A stretch of 64,000 nucleotides of DNA from an uncultured Clostridia bacterium (GTDB lineage Bacteria; Bacillota; Clostridia; TANB77; CAG-508): assembly GCA_934167835.1 (NCBI GenBank), contig CAKPLZ010000001.1:1-64000 (forward strand), read 5' to 3'. The position numbers and the translations under genes were made by a program. The notes beneath the pieces were generated by a model, which worked only from the letters and a program-made list of their open reading frames with translations, made no database searches and was not told the origin of the DNA. How positions within the stretch are numbered: the stretch's first letter is position 1; each line of letters starts with the position of its first letter. Shown in pieces: positions 1-8,929 of the stretch.

Positions 1-1550
1 ACTGTTTTGCTTGTTACTTCTGTTCCATCTGCTAATAATCTTACTGTTATGCTACTTGGTCTCTTTCCATCTTGGTTGTCGTTATCATTCCATGTTTTGA
101 TTCCTGATATTGTTGTTTTTTCTGGTGTGTGTGTATTTGTTATGTTGTATCCATCTACTACTGTTGTATAATCTGCAACTATATCTTCACTTATTGTGTA
201 TACAATTTCTGTTCCATCTTTGTACTTATCTAAGTTTTCAAATGACCATGACCAGTTGTCGTTTGCTGTTACTGTTTTGCTTGTTACTTCTGTTCCATCT
301 GCAAATAGTCTTACTATTATGCTTTCTGGTCTCTTTCCGTCTTGGTTGCTTGCGTCATCCCATGTTTTGCTTCCTTCTACACTTACCTTTTCTGGTGTGT
401 GGTGGTTGTAGATTTCTACTCCATTGTCTGATATTTCATATTCTGTATCATATTCTGGAACTGTTACTTCAACAACTCTGTATATAATTTTTTGTTTGTT
501 TTCATCATATTTTGGTAAGTTGCTAAATACATATTTCCATTCACTGCTTGCATCTATTGTAGCTGTTTTTATTGGTTCATTTTCATTGTTTCTGTATAAT
601 TTAACTGTTATTTTTTCTGGTCTTTTTCCATCTTGGTTGTTGTTATCTTGCCAATTTTTATTAACATTTATTGTAACATCTGGGTTTACTGGCATGTCGT
701 CATCATCTTCTACTGTTGTTTTTCCATCTGTTGCTATTGCTATGTTTATAATATCTTTTGATACTGTTTCATTTTGTTCATTTACTTCAATTGCATCAAT
801 GTCAGCTTGTTTTACAATATATCCAACTTTTAATGTTGCAACTTTTCCAGCTTCTAGGTTTTCTATTTTTGCAAGTTCTCCGTTTGCTGGTACCATTTTG
901 CCGTCAAAAATTACATCTAATGAGTCTGTTACAACTACATTAGTTGCTTTGTAATTACCTAGGTTTGATACTTGAATTGTATAAATTACTGTGTCTCCTG
1001 CTCTTACCATTGGTTTATTTTCTTTTATTACTGGAATTTGTTCTGTTTCGCCTGCTCTTATTATTGATGTTGCGTTTTTTTCTATTTGTAGTTCAGGTTT
1101 GAATATTCCCATGTCCGCTGTTATTGCTGGTATTGCTATTGTAGTCCATGATAGTTTTAAATCATCAGAGACTTTAATAGTTCTCCCTTCATATTCGATA
1201 GTTCCTGTTGTTGTTTCACCTGTTGAAGGTCTTGTTCCAGGTCTTGTTGTTGTTCCTGGTGTTGTTGATGTTGTATTTCCTGGAGTTATTGGTTCTACTG
1301 GTGTTATTATTCCTGTTGTGTTATCTCCTGCTACATTGTTGCCATTTTCACTTGGGTTAACGGTGTTTTGGTCGTGATTTACACTGTTATCATTACCTGT
1401 TACTGGTAAGTTTTGAACTTGTTCTTGAGCAGCTGATGCTTCGCCTCTATCTTTTAAGAAGACTGTTACACCTGTAGCTGATGCACCAATTAAAACAAGT
1501 GATACAAGTCCAATTACTACATTTTTTGTGTTTAAAAACTTTCCTTTCAT
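1..1550 (-). CDS. Cna-B repeat surface adhesin (5' part; runs off the window)
   Basis: Partial gene: about 516 N-terminal codons are visible and the C-terminus lies before base 1. It starts at an ATG with a GGAGGT ribosome site. A short signal/anchor segment (VIGLVSLVLIGASATG) is followed by a Pro/Thr-rich stretch, a DUF11-like domain containing VSNLGNYKATNVVVTD, and then at least three Cna-B repeats of about 93 residues, recognisable by the recurring core NQDGKRP. Cna-B repeats form stalks of cell-wall-anchored adhesins and pilins in Gram-positives. It directly follows a sortase gene and an LPxT-type substrate in one run, so covalent wall attachment is likely, but the sorting signal itself is outside the window. 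No in-frame stop was seen. Confidence 0.88.
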   Translation of the reverse strand, partial: MKGKFLNTKNVVIGLVSLVLIGASATGVTVFLKDRGEASAAQEQVQNLPVTGNDNSVNHDQNTVNPSENGNNVAGDNTTGIITPVEPITPGNTTSTTPGTTTRPGTRPSTGETTTGTIEYEGRTIKVSDDLKLSWTTIAIPAITADMGIFKPELQIEKNATSIIRAGETEQIPVIKENKPMVRAGDTVIYTIQVSNLGNYKATNVVVTDSLDVIFDGKMVPANGELAKIENLEAGKVATLKVGYIVKQADIDAIEVNEQNETVSKDIINIAIATDGKTTVEDDDDMPVNPDVTINVNKNWQDNNNQDGKRPEKITVKLYRNNENEPIKTATIDASSEWKYVFSNLPKYDENKQKIIYRVVEVTVPEYDTEYEISDNGVEIYNHHTPEKVSVEGSKTWDDASNQDGKRPESIIVRLFADGTEVTSKTVTANDNWSWSFENLDKYKDGTEIVYTISEDIVADYTTVVDGYNITNTHTPEKTTISGIKTWNDNDNQDGKRPSSITVRLLADGTEVTSKT

Positions 1551-1570
1551 TTTTACCTCCATCTAAAATT

Positions 1571-2167
1571 TCAAAAAGTTTTTCTAGCTTTTACTATAAG
1601 TCTATTTTTGTCTCTATTTGTACATGTTATAAGTGTTACTTCCCTTGAATTTTCATCAACTGGGTAAATACAACTTATATCGTTTGGATCAATTATGTAT
1701 TTATCAAAAACTTCATATTTTATAGTAACCATTTGGCTATCTGTAAGCTCTATTATGTCCCCATTTTCTAGTTTATCAATTTTTCCAAACATTTTATTGT
1801 TCAAATTGTTGTGCCCTGCTAGCACTACATTTCCAATTTGATTGATTTTTTCTCCATAAAATTTTGTTATAGATAATTTCAAGCTTTCTTTGTTTGTTTT
1901 TTCAAGGATAGGATATTCAATATTGATTTTAGGAATATTAATTATTCCCACAACTTTATATCCTTCAATTTCTTGGTCTATTTCTTGTATAACATCTATA
2001 TCATTAGGATTACTTTTCTTTTCTTTTTTTATTTCCTGCAATACTGATTGAGTATTGTTTTCTATTTTATTACTTTCAACATTCTTTTTTATTACAAATA
2101 CTACTAAAACTAGTGCTGTGATAACTAGTATTACAAGGATTATTCTGTATACTGTTATCTTTTTCAT
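1571..2167 (-). CDS. Sortase (membrane transpeptidase)
   Basis: 198-residue sortase. One N-terminal membrane segment (residues about 8-26) anchors it on the outside of the cell. The family's catalytic residues are visible: His119 in AGHNN, Cys182 in TLITCTN and Arg189 in KNRLIV. Sortases cleave LPxT-like signals and join the protein to the wall or to another subunit. The start codon overlaps the stop of the upstream substrate-like gene (TAATG), which suggests translational coupling. It lies between that gene and the Cna-B adhesin, its likely substrates. The class (B/D-like) cannot be fixed by eye. Confidence 0.93.
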   Translation of the reverse strand: MKKITVYRIILVILVITALVLVVFVIKKNVESNKIENNTQSVLQEIKKEKKSNPNDIDVIQEIDQEIEGYKVVGIINIPKINIEYPILEKTNKESLKLSITKFYGEKINQIGNVVLAGHNNLNNKMFGKIDKLENGDIIELTDSQMVTIKYEVFDKYIIDPNDISCIYPVDENSREVTLITCTNRDKNRLIVKARKTF

Positions 2168-3147
2168 TATTTGTTCATCTCTTTTTTCTTCAATATCATT
2201 ATTCGTACAATTACTACAGCTATTGCAACTACTACGATTGCTAGAACTATTAGTATTGTATTATCGTCAAAGGTATAAGGTAGTATTGTTTTTTCTTTTT
2301 CATATTTTGGTGTTTCTTCCATCTTTGATTCTAGAAAATGAACATCCTCAATTTTATCTCCTTTTAGCCATAGTATGAATTTATCACCTGTTTTAGTGTC
2401 TTCTGGTTGGTATACCATCTTCTCGCTTACCGTCTTCCAGTTTTCTTCTTTTAATTCATTATGTAATTTTGTAGCTAAGTCTAAAAATTCTTTGCTTGCT
2501 TTTATTTTTGTATATTTGTCTGTAAATTCATTTTTTTGTAGTAATTCTGCTAAGCTATATAAATTTTCATACTCTCTACTTGATTTTTCTTTAATTAATT
2601 GATATTTACCGTTTAGAATATCTTTTTGTAAAACTGCTACGCCAACTCTTGTAGTTAGTATATATTTGTCTCCAGTAGTTGCATCTGTAACTTTCCTTGC
2701 TTCTAAATCTTTTTCTTCAAGTTTTACAGGTATTATTGTAGATACTTTTGACATATTTTCTAATTCTATTTTTGTAATGTTATCATTAATGTCAATTTCA
2801 AGTCCTGAAATTTTCATTTGCTCATTTGTTTTCACCCACAAATAAGTTTTGTTTACAAATTTTCCAACTGAAGATTTGTCTACATAAGCAATATTATTTG
2901 CTCCGTTTGCAGTGTCTTTTGCAAAACTTATAAATTCTGTTTCATCTGGTGTAACATTTTTATCATTTGAGAAAGCAAATTCAAAATCTTCGTTTAATAA
3001 GCCTTTCAAATAGATTAAAAATTCATCATCTGATTGTTTTACAATAACTGCATTTTCATTTGCTCCGTAAGCAATTATAGGCATACCAATTGTGAATATA
3101 CTTATAATAACTAAAGCTAAAAGAATTTTAAATTTTGTTTTTTTCAT
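2167..3147 (-). CDS. Secreted membrane-anchored protein with LPYTF sorting-like signal
   Basis: 326 residues from an ATG with an AGGGGG ribosome site; a longer in-frame version upstream has no such site and contains the promoter. A signal peptide ends near AYGA (residue about 30). The C-terminus is ILPYTF, then a hydrophobic segment of about 20 residues, then KKKEMNK: the architecture of a sortase sorting signal, although LPYTF departs from canonical LPxTG. The middle has no domain I recognise. First gene of a run with a sortase and the Cna-B protein. The function is unknown; sortase substrate is an inference from context and tail. Confidence 0.7.
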   Translation of the reverse strand: MKKTKFKILLALVIISIFTIGMPIIAYGANENAVIVKQSDDEFLIYLKGLLNEDFEFAFSNDKNVTPDETEFISFAKDTANGANNIAYVDKSSVGKFVNKTYLWVKTNEQMKISGLEIDINDNITKIELENMSKVSTIIPVKLEEKDLEARKVTDATTGDKYILTTRVGVAVLQKDILNGKYQLIKEKSSREYENLYSLAELLQKNEFTDKYTKIKASKEFLDLATKLHNELKEENWKTVSEKMVYQPEDTKTGDKFILWLKGDKIEDVHFLESKMEETPKYEKEKTILPYTFDDNTILIVLAIVVVAIAVVIVRIMILKKKEMNK

Positions 3148-3208
3148 TGTAATCCCCCTACTAATATTTTTAATTTGTATTACATTATATTGCAATACAA
3201 CAGTTAAT

Positions 3209-3237
3209 ATTATATAACAAAACTTGTTTTTTGTAAA
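3209..3237 (-). promoter_or_regulatory. Sigma-A-type promoter for the surface-protein operon
   Basis: Read on the minus strand: TTTACA (3232-3237), a 17-base spacer, and TATAAT (3209-3214), about 60 bases upstream of the ATG at 3147. It would drive the LPYTF protein, the sortase and the Cna-B adhesin. Confidence 0.75.
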
Positions 3238-3263
3238 TAGTTTTATGTTAATTTGGTTTTTTT

Positions 3264-3302
3264 GCCCAAAAAAACTGGGAATTTTTGATATAAAAATTCC
3301 CA
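3264..3302 (-). terminator. Rho-independent terminator after the second sortase gene
   Basis: Inverted repeat TGGGAATTTTT (3276-3286) with AAAAATTCCCA (3292-3302), followed in the minus direction by a T tract (3268-3274). It lies directly after the stop of the sortase gene at 3310. Confidence 0.85.
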
Positions 3303-3309
3303 ATATTTT

Positions 3310-4002
3310 TTAATCTGCTCTTGCAAGTAATACTATTCTATCTTTACCGTCATCTGTACAAGTTGATAGTGCAATTTCTATGTTGTTTCCTCTATCTCTT
3401 GTTATATATTCAGTATCAGTTTCAGGTATTATAGACTTTTCATATATTGTGTATGATAATGTTTTTCCATCTAAGTCTGTAATCTGTATTTTATCCCCGA
3501 TGTTTAAATTCTTATTGTTTGAGAAGAATTTTCCATTTCTATAATTGTGCCCTATAATAACTGTTATACCTGGTTTATTAAGTTGTGGATTATTGCTTGG
3601 ATACATTATTCCAACTGATGTTTCCAGTGCTGCAGGTGATATATCTAATAAAATTGGATATTCAATTTTTGTTTTTTCAATTTTTATATATCCAGCAACT
3701 ACATAATTTTTATAAAAATATCGTTTTGGTTTTGATGGTTTGCTTGTTGTATTTTCTGATGAATTTTCTGTATTATTTTGATTTTCAATAACATTAATCA
3801 GAATATTTTCTTCAGGTTCATCTGTATTATTTTCAGTCGTTTGATTTCTTTGTACTAGTTCTGCATAAACTCTATTAGCTTCCATTTGTGCTTGATAATT
3901 ATTGTATGCTTTTATTGCTACAATTGTCGCCAAAACAATTATTGCTATTATCATTATTACTAAAAAAACAGTTAAAACTGTACTATATTTGCTTCTGAAC
4001 AT
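3310..4002 (-). CDS. Sortase (second copy)
   Basis: 230-residue sortase with an N-terminal membrane segment (residues about 8-30) and an Asn/Thr-rich linker before the catalytic domain. Catalytic residues: His152 (IIGHNYR), Cys215 (ALSTCTDD) and Arg222 (KDRIVLL). It resembles the sortase at 1571-2167 in layout but is not a close copy. It has its own terminator, so it is a separate transcript from the adhesin operon. It may process a different substrate set or work in sequence with the other enzyme; that part is inference. Confidence 0.92.
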   Translation of the reverse strand: MFRSKYSTVLTVFLVIMIIAIIVLATIVAIKAYNNYQAQMEANRVYAELVQRNQTTENNTDEPEENILINVIENQNNTENSSENTTSKPSKPKRYFYKNYVVAGYIKIEKTKIEYPILLDISPAALETSVGIMYPSNNPQLNKPGITVIIGHNYRNGKFFSNNKNLNIGDKIQITDLDGKTLSYTIYEKSIIPETDTEYITRDRGNNIEIALSTCTDDGKDRIVLLARAD

Positions 4003-4055
4003 AACATCATCTCCTCTTTTTATTATAGCATATCGCCTATAATTTGTAAAATAAA

Positions 4056-4727
4056 TTAGTATTCCATTTTTACTATTTTAGCAAATTTTTCAGGAGCAAA
4101 ATTCTTATCATAATCAATATCTTCGAAAATCTCTGGCATATTTTCTTTAAAATGTAGAAGTAATGGAATCATAACTTGCTCTACTGCGGGGTGAGCATGG
4201 CTTGTACTTCTAAGTGCTAAAATATGTTTCCATTCTCTTATATTTGCTGTCATAGTAACTTGTGCTGCTGTTGAATGAGGTAAAATCATTCTCATTTGGT
4301 CTGGTGTTGCTCCAAGTTCTGACATTTTCATGTAGTGTTTTTCAATTTCTTCACATGATGTTTTCCATTCGTTGTATATTTCTGATGTTTCATCAATATT
4401 CACTGGTTTTATAAATTTTATTTGATTGCTGAATTTATCTTTTCCATAATTGCAATATCGTGTGCTTTCTATTGAAAATGATGCTATTCTGTGTCTTGTT
4501 AAATCTTTATATACTCCAACATCGCAAATCATTCTGATTGTAATTTTTTCATGTTCAAGAATTGATTCATGTCCTCTTGTTATGCAATTTTTCAAAAGTG
4601 TTTTGTAACTTTCTTCTGTAATTTTGTTTTCTGAACGATAACATGTTCTGCACGCTCTTTCTAAATTTCTCATTATTTGTTTGTAATCTACATTTTCAAT
4701 TTCAACTATTGGTTCTATTATTTTCAT
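4056..4727 (-). CDS. thyX: Flavin-dependent thymidylate synthase ThyX
   Basis: 223 residues. It makes dTMP from dUMP using FAD, NADPH and methylene-tetrahydrofolate. The ThyX signature RHRxxSxxxxSxR is present at residues 78-90 (RHRIASFSIESTR). The length is normal for the family. It stands alone between a terminator upstream and the sortase gene downstream. Thymidine salvage is also encoded in the window (tdk at 53085-53632). Confidence 0.96.
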   Translation of the reverse strand: MKIIEPIVEIENVDYKQIMRNLERACRTCYRSENKITEESYKTLLKNCITRGHESILEHEKITIRMICDVGVYKDLTRHRIASFSIESTRYCNYGKDKFSNQIKFIKPVNIDETSEIYNEWKTSCEEIEKHYMKMSELGATPDQMRMILPHSTAAQVTMTANIREWKHILALRSTSHAHPAVEQVMIPLLLHFKENMPEIFEDIDYDKNFAPEKFAKIVKMEY

Positions 4728-4759
4728 TTTATATTCCTCTCTTTATCTTGATTTTGGCT

Positions 4760-4791
4760 AAAAAGTAGAGATACACGCACCGTGCATCTCT
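4760..4791 (-). terminator. Terminator after the 4798-5661 gene
   Basis: Hairpin AGAGAT...ATCTCT with inner CACGCAC/CGTGC pairing (4767-4791), followed in the minus direction by ACTTTTTAG. Confidence 0.75.
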
Positions 4792-4797
4792 GTTTAA

Positions 4798-5661
4798 TTA
4801 CTTATCTCTACCTTCTGGAAGTGCTGGTACATCTAGAACAACTCTAATTTTTGTAATACGTTTTATTGCTTGAACAAATTTGCTTTGTTTGATTCTTTCC
4901 CATAATGTTGGTTTTATTTCGAATCTAGTTTCTTCTATGTATTCTTCAAGTTTTTCTTGTTCTTTTTCTTCCTCTGCTAGGCTTTCCTTTATTTCAGCTT
5001 TTTGTTCTTTTCTTGCATCAAAAACTGGTGTTGGAATTCCTCTTAAAGCTTCTGCAATTTCAATTCCTATATAACTTAAAGCCTTTGATCTGTCTTCAAT
5101 TCTTTCCATATCTATTTCAATATGTAAATTTGTTTCTAGGTTATTTATTCTTGCTGTTACTAGTTTTACAGCATCTTCATAATTTTCAGGAATTTTATTC
5201 TTTGTTTTTCCTATTATTGTTAATGCTTCAACAATATCTTCAGATACTACTCCTGATATATCTTTTACCTTAGATTTCCAATCTTTATCCTTATTTTGAA
5301 CTGCCTCTAGAGTTAATTTTAAATCATTTGCTACATTTATATTTGTTTCTCTTTGTCTTATAAGAACTTCTATTTGTTTAGTATTTTCCTCAAATTGGTT
5401 TGTTGCAAATTCAACAAGTTCATGAGCTGCATTGTAAACGCTACCAGGAAAGTTCTTTTTATTTGGATATTCTGTTAAGTAAACTTTTATTGAATCTATC
5501 AAGTCTTTAAAGTATGCATCATCATCTAATTCAACAATTTGTTTTTTACTGTTTGGATTAATTAATTTTTGTACTTTGTCAATATTAGATAAGATTTTTT
5601 CTTCGGTTATTATCATTTTTACGTTTACTATGCCTTGTTTATGCTTTTTAAAAAATAGCAT
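4798..5661 (-). CDS. Conserved hypothetical protein, helical/charged
   Basis: 287 residues starting at an ATG with a very strong AGGGAGGGGAG ribosome site. No membrane segment and no domain I recognise. The sequence is rich in Lys and Glu with long helical stretches, notably an acidic coiled-coil-like part at about residues 217-245 and a basic helix near the end (WERIKQSKFVQAIKRITKI). It is a single-gene transcript with its own promoter and terminator. Nothing in the neighbourhood (uppP upstream, thyX downstream) indicates a job. Confidence 0.75.
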   Translation of the reverse strand: MLFFKKHKQGIVNVKMIITEEKILSNIDKVQKLINPNSKKQIVELDDDAYFKDLIDSIKVYLTEYPNKKNFPGSVYNAAHELVEFATNQFEENTKQIEVLIRQRETNINVANDLKLTLEAVQNKDKDWKSKVKDISGVVSEDIVEALTIIGKTKNKIPENYEDAVKLVTARINNLETNLHIEIDMERIEDRSKALSYIGIEIAEALRGIPTPVFDARKEQKAEIKESLAEEEKEQEKLEEYIEETRFEIKPTLWERIKQSKFVQAIKRITKIRVVLDVPALPEGRDK

Positions 5662-5708
5662 TGTAAACTCCCCTCCCTTTGCTTCTGTTTATTTCAATTC
5701 ATACTACA

Positions 5709-5737
5709 ATTATACCGTTTTTTTGATTAAAGTACAA
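5709..5737 (-). promoter_or_regulatory. Promoter for the 4798-5661 gene
   Basis: Minus strand: TTGTAC (5732-5737), 17-base spacer, TATAAT (5709-5714), about 50 bases before the ATG. Confidence 0.75.
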
Positions 5738-5792
5738 TAGTTTTTTGATTACATTTGTGTGACATTTTTGTAATATTTTTGTAATATTTATT

Positions 5793-6602
5793 TTATAATT
5801 TTATCAAAAAGGCAATACATACAACTATTCCAATTACAATTCTATAAATTGCAAAAACTTTGAAACTTCCTTTTTTCAAGAAATTTAGTAAAAATCTAAT
5901 TACCACCATTCCAACAATAAAACTTGCCAAAATTCCAATCCAAAATGCTAAATTGGTAAATGCAAAATCTTTAACATTTACAATAACTGCTGCAGCTGTT
6001 ATTGGAGCGGCTAAAAAGAATGAATATTTTGCTGCACTTTCTCTATCTAAGTTTAGACCTCTTGCCACTGTCATTGTTATTCCTGAACGTGAAACTCCTG
6101 GGAAAGCTGCTGCTAAGCTTTGTGATAAAGCTATTAACATTGATTGTTTTAAAGTCATTTTTTCTAATTTGACATTTGATTTTGATTTTTTATCAACAAC
6201 ATACAATACTATACCCATAATCATTAGTGTTAAGCCAATAACTAGCATTTCAACATTTAAGCTTTTTGAAAAAAGTTTTGTTGATATTTTGTCTAAAACT
6301 AGGCTGGCAATTCCTGCAGGTATTGTACTTAGTACTAAATACCAGAATAATTTTCCGTCAGTGCTTTTTTCTTTTTTCACTGCTTGTTTGTATCCGCCCA
6401 CAATCAATCTTATCCAGTCTTTAAAGAAAAATATTATTATCGCAAGTAGTGTTCCTATATGTAGAGCCACATCAAAAGATTCTGGCATTTGGCTCCATCC
6501 AAGTAGCCATGGAAATAAATTCAAATGTGCTGAACTTGATATTGGCAAAAACTCAGTAAGTCCCTGCACAATTCCGAGTATTATTGCTTGATATATTTGC
6601 AT
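5793..6602 (-). CDS. uppP: Undecaprenyl-diphosphatase UppP (BacA)
   Basis: 269 residues, multi-pass membrane protein. It dephosphorylates undecaprenyl diphosphate outside the membrane so the lipid carrier can be reused for wall synthesis; overexpression gives bacitracin resistance in other bacteria. Family motifs are visible: GLTEFLPISSSAHL near the N-terminus and PGVSRSG in the second half. The ATG is preceded by AGGAGG. Three CGG triplets in this gene are all out of phase (GAC GGA, GGC GGA, CTC GGA), so no shift is involved. Confidence 0.95.
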   Translation of the reverse strand: MQIYQAIILGIVQGLTEFLPISSSAHLNLFPWLLGWSQMPESFDVALHIGTLLAIIIFFFKDWIRLIVGGYKQAVKKEKSTDGKLFWYLVLSTIPAGIASLVLDKISTKLFSKSLNVEMLVIGLTLMIMGIVLYVVDKKSKSNVKLEKMTLKQSMLIALSQSLAAAFPGVSRSGITMTVARGLNLDRESAAKYSFFLAAPITAAAVIVNVKDFAFTNLAFWIGILASFIVGMVVIRFLLNFLKKGSFKVFAIYRIVIGIVVCIAFLIKL

Positions 6603-6634
6603 ATATAATTCCTCCTCTTAAATATTCTATTTTT

Positions 6635-7794
6635 TTAGTTATTAAATATTACTTTTACTTTTTCATTGTCGTCTAATTTCTTTGTAAGACTATATGTATT
6701 ATCTAAGTATTGTTCTATATTTTTTTCGAGTTCTGTTTCTTCATATTTATTTTTAGTAACTTCATTCGGCTTTGTGATTGTTTTTCTTATTGGAATTAGA
6801 ACTGGTTCTTTTTGAATTTCTTCATAAATACTTGAATCAGCTTTCAATGCTTTATCAATATCTGTTATAGCTTTTTCTTTTTGGTTTTTGATTATATGAA
6901 TTTTTGCAAGTTCAAGATATGATTTTGCTTCTTTTTCGTCACATAAAGACTTGCTAAAATAATATTCTGCGATTTCAAAATCTCTATATAATAAAGCAAT
7001 TTGACCTAAATGAAAATATGCTAAATACATATTGCTATTTAATTTTATTGTTTCTTCAAAACATTTTCTAGCCACATCAAAATCATTTATAAATGCATAA
7101 CTTATTCCTAAATTATAATATATTTCAAACTTATCTGAGTAATATTTTACAGCATTTGTGTAAATATCTATTGCATTTTTGTATTCTTCTGTGCTTAAAT
7201 ATATTTCTCCGCAATAGTTTTGATGCTTCGTAATATTGTGGCTTATTTTTAAGTAATTTTTCAAGCATCTCAATTGCCTCTTCCTTTTTTCCTAAATTAT
7301 TTAGGAGTAACGATATTTTATAATATGAATCATAATCCTTATTCTTGATTTCTAATACTTTAACATATTCATCTATAGCCTTTCTCTGTCCTCCTTCTTG
7401 TTCATACAGATGTGCTAACATTTTATGCCCTAAGAAACTATTTGAATATTTTTGGGTTAAATCTATTAGAATTCTTTTTGCTTTTTTATGGTTTCCAAAC
7501 CAAAGGTGTGTTTGAGCCATTGTAAGTCTTAATGTTTCTGATACATTAATCTTTCTAGCTTCTAATGCAAATACTAGGATTGGTATTATAATGCATAGCA
7601 TATAAAGAATTGCATCATATATTGCTCCTCCGCTTAATATCAAAACTGATTTTTATTAAGTTAAGTAATATTCCTATTGCCTGCATGCCTAGAATTATAA
7701 GGTATGTAGTATCATTTTTTCTTACCATTTTTTTTAGTAGTATATCTATAAACAAAATGAATGCAATAGATGTAAAAAGTATTTGCCAAGCCAT
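6635..7794 (-). CDS. TPR-repeat membrane protein, read through two CGG +1 sites
   Basis: The 0-frame is broken twice (CGG at 7630-7632 and 7209-7211). Skipping the C each time joins three frames into one protein of 385 residues. The first part (MAWQILFTSIAF...) has two membrane segments and leads through ISFDIK-G-GAIYD into a third, followed by tetratricopeptide repeats. The second join is EASKLL-G-EIYLSTEEY, in the middle of a regular TPR array, so homologous repeats continue across it. The ATG at 7794 has the ribosome site GGAAGG. It is probably a membrane-tethered scaffold; no partner can be named. The reading depends on the shift rule; otherwise it would be a pseudogene in three pieces. 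Confidence 0.85.
7209..7211 (-). other. CGG +1 shift site (TPR gene, site 2)
   Basis: In-frame TTG-CGG-AGA. Reading on in frame gives a non-TPR tail that stops at 7131. Dropping the C gives TTG-GGA-GAA (L-G-E) and restores the TPR pattern. Confidence 0.88.
7630..7632 (-). other. CGG +1 shift site (TPR gene, site 1)
   Basis: In-frame AAG-CGG-AGG, 54 codons after the ATG; the 0-frame stops four codons later at TGA. Skipping C gives AAG-GGA-GGA and continues into the next membrane segment. Confidence 0.85.
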
Positions 7795-7826
7795 TTATGT
7801 TCCTTCCTTTCTTGGTTTTGGACTCA

Positions 7827-8357
7827 TTAATTACTTATTTTTTCTTTATAATTGTTCATAGCTTTTTGAATTATTTCCTCAGCTTCATCTCTTCCAAGTA
7901 TGTTGTCTACAACTGTTTGTTTATATTCTAATTGTTTATATACCTCAAAGAAGTGCTTTATTTCACATGCAATGTGACTTGGAACTTCGCTAATATCATT
8001 ATACATATTTAAGTATGGGTCTTTCTTTGCTACTGCTATTATTTTTTCATCCTTTTGGTCTCCATCTACCATTATAAGTACTCCTATTGGGTAGCATTCT
8101 ACAAGTGTCATTGGGTCTATGTTTTCTTGGCATAATACAAGTACGTCAAGTGGGTCATTATCATCTGCATAGGTTTTTGGTATAAATCCATAGTTTGCTG
8201 GATAATGTGTTGCTGTATATAAAACTCTGTCTAGTCTTAGCATTCCTGTTTCTTTGTCTAACTCGTATTTGTTTTTTCCTCCTTTTGTTATTTCAATTAC
8301 TGCTATAAAATCATCTTTTTTTATTCTATCTGCTGATATGTCATGCCATATATTCAT
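7827..8357 (-). CDS. ppa: Inorganic pyrophosphatase (family I)
   Basis: 176 residues. It hydrolyses pyrophosphate to two phosphates in the cytosol, pulling biosynthetic reactions forward. The metal-binding signature DDNDPLDVLV is visible near residues 66-75, with YPANYGFIPKT just before it, both typical of the soluble family I enzyme. The length is normal. It sits 3 bases from yqeG. Confidence 0.95.
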   Translation of the reverse strand: MNIWHDISADRIKKDDFIAVIEITKGGKNKYELDKETGMLRLDRVLYTATHYPANYGFIPKTYADDNDPLDVLVLCQENIDPMTLVECYPIGVLIMVDGDQKDEKIIAVAKKDPYLNMYNDISEVPSHIACEIKHFFEVYKQLEYKQTVVDNILGRDEAEEIIQKAMNNYKEKISN

Positions 8358-8360
8358 TTT

Positions 8361-8876
8361 TTATTTCCTTCTTTCCTTCTTTAAATACCTTTTTATTACT
8401 ATATTTTCAAATGGCCTTTTTAATTTTGTAAGCCAAATATCTCGTGTATCTATTGGTTTTGTTAGGATTGTATACATGTTACATCTATTTCCTCCCAAAA
8501 CATCTGTAAATATTTGATCTCCAACTACTGCTATTTGTTTTGCTGGTAAATCTAGTATCTTTCTTGCTTTTTCAAATCCTCTTTTGCTTGGTTTATGTGC
8601 AAAGTATAGATATTTTAACCCAAGTATATCTGCTACTTTTTTCACTTTTTTGTATTTATTTGTATTTGACAATATACACATCTTTATTCCTTGATTTTTT
8701 AAATTATTACACCATTCTTCTGCATTTTCTATAATTTGTTTATCATAATCAATTAATGTATTATCAATATCCAGAATTAAACCTTTAATGTTTTTTTCCT
8801 TTAGAATTTCTATTGATATTTCTTTTACATTATTTAAATACAAGTCTGGGTATAGGCACATTTGCTTTTCCTCCAT
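8361..8876 (-). CDS. yqeG: YqeG-family HAD phosphatase
   Basis: 171 residues. HAD superfamily, subclass IIIA. The nucleophile motif LDIDNTLID is at about residues 35-43, the second motif is LSNTNKYK and the acidic third motif is VVGDQIFTDVLGGN. YqeG members act as small-molecule or phosphatidylglycerophosphate-type phosphatases; the substrate here is not shown by the sequence. It lies between ppa and yqgF on the same strand. An inverted repeat (CCCCTACA...TGTAGGGG, 8902-8920) lies just upstream without a clear T tract. Confidence 0.88.
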   Translation of the reverse strand: MEEKQMCLYPDLYLNNVKEISIEILKEKNIKGLILDIDNTLIDYDKQIIENAEEWCNNLKNQGIKMCILSNTNKYKKVKKVADILGLKYLYFAHKPSKRGFEKARKILDLPAKQIAVVGDQIFTDVLGGNRCNMYTILTKPIDTRDIWLTKLKRPFENIVIKRYLKKERRK

Positions 8877-8929
8877 TTTGCTTTTATATAATAGATTATC
8901 CCCTACATGTTGTAGGGGCTTAAAAAACT

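Noticed and set aside
424..1377. Plus-strand open frames opposite the Cna-B gene
   Set aside because: Shadows of the repeat-rich minus-strand gene; the minus-strand product has clear Cna-B repeats.
5860..6591. 243-codon open frame antisense to uppP
   Set aside because: It mirrors a clearly real gene (UppP motifs on the minus strand), lacks a ribosome site and has no recognisable protein features.
8902..8920. Inverted repeat CCCCTACA...TGTAGGGG as terminator between yqgF and yqeG
   Set aside because: No T tract follows in the direction of transcription; could be a weak attenuator or protein site but unsupported.
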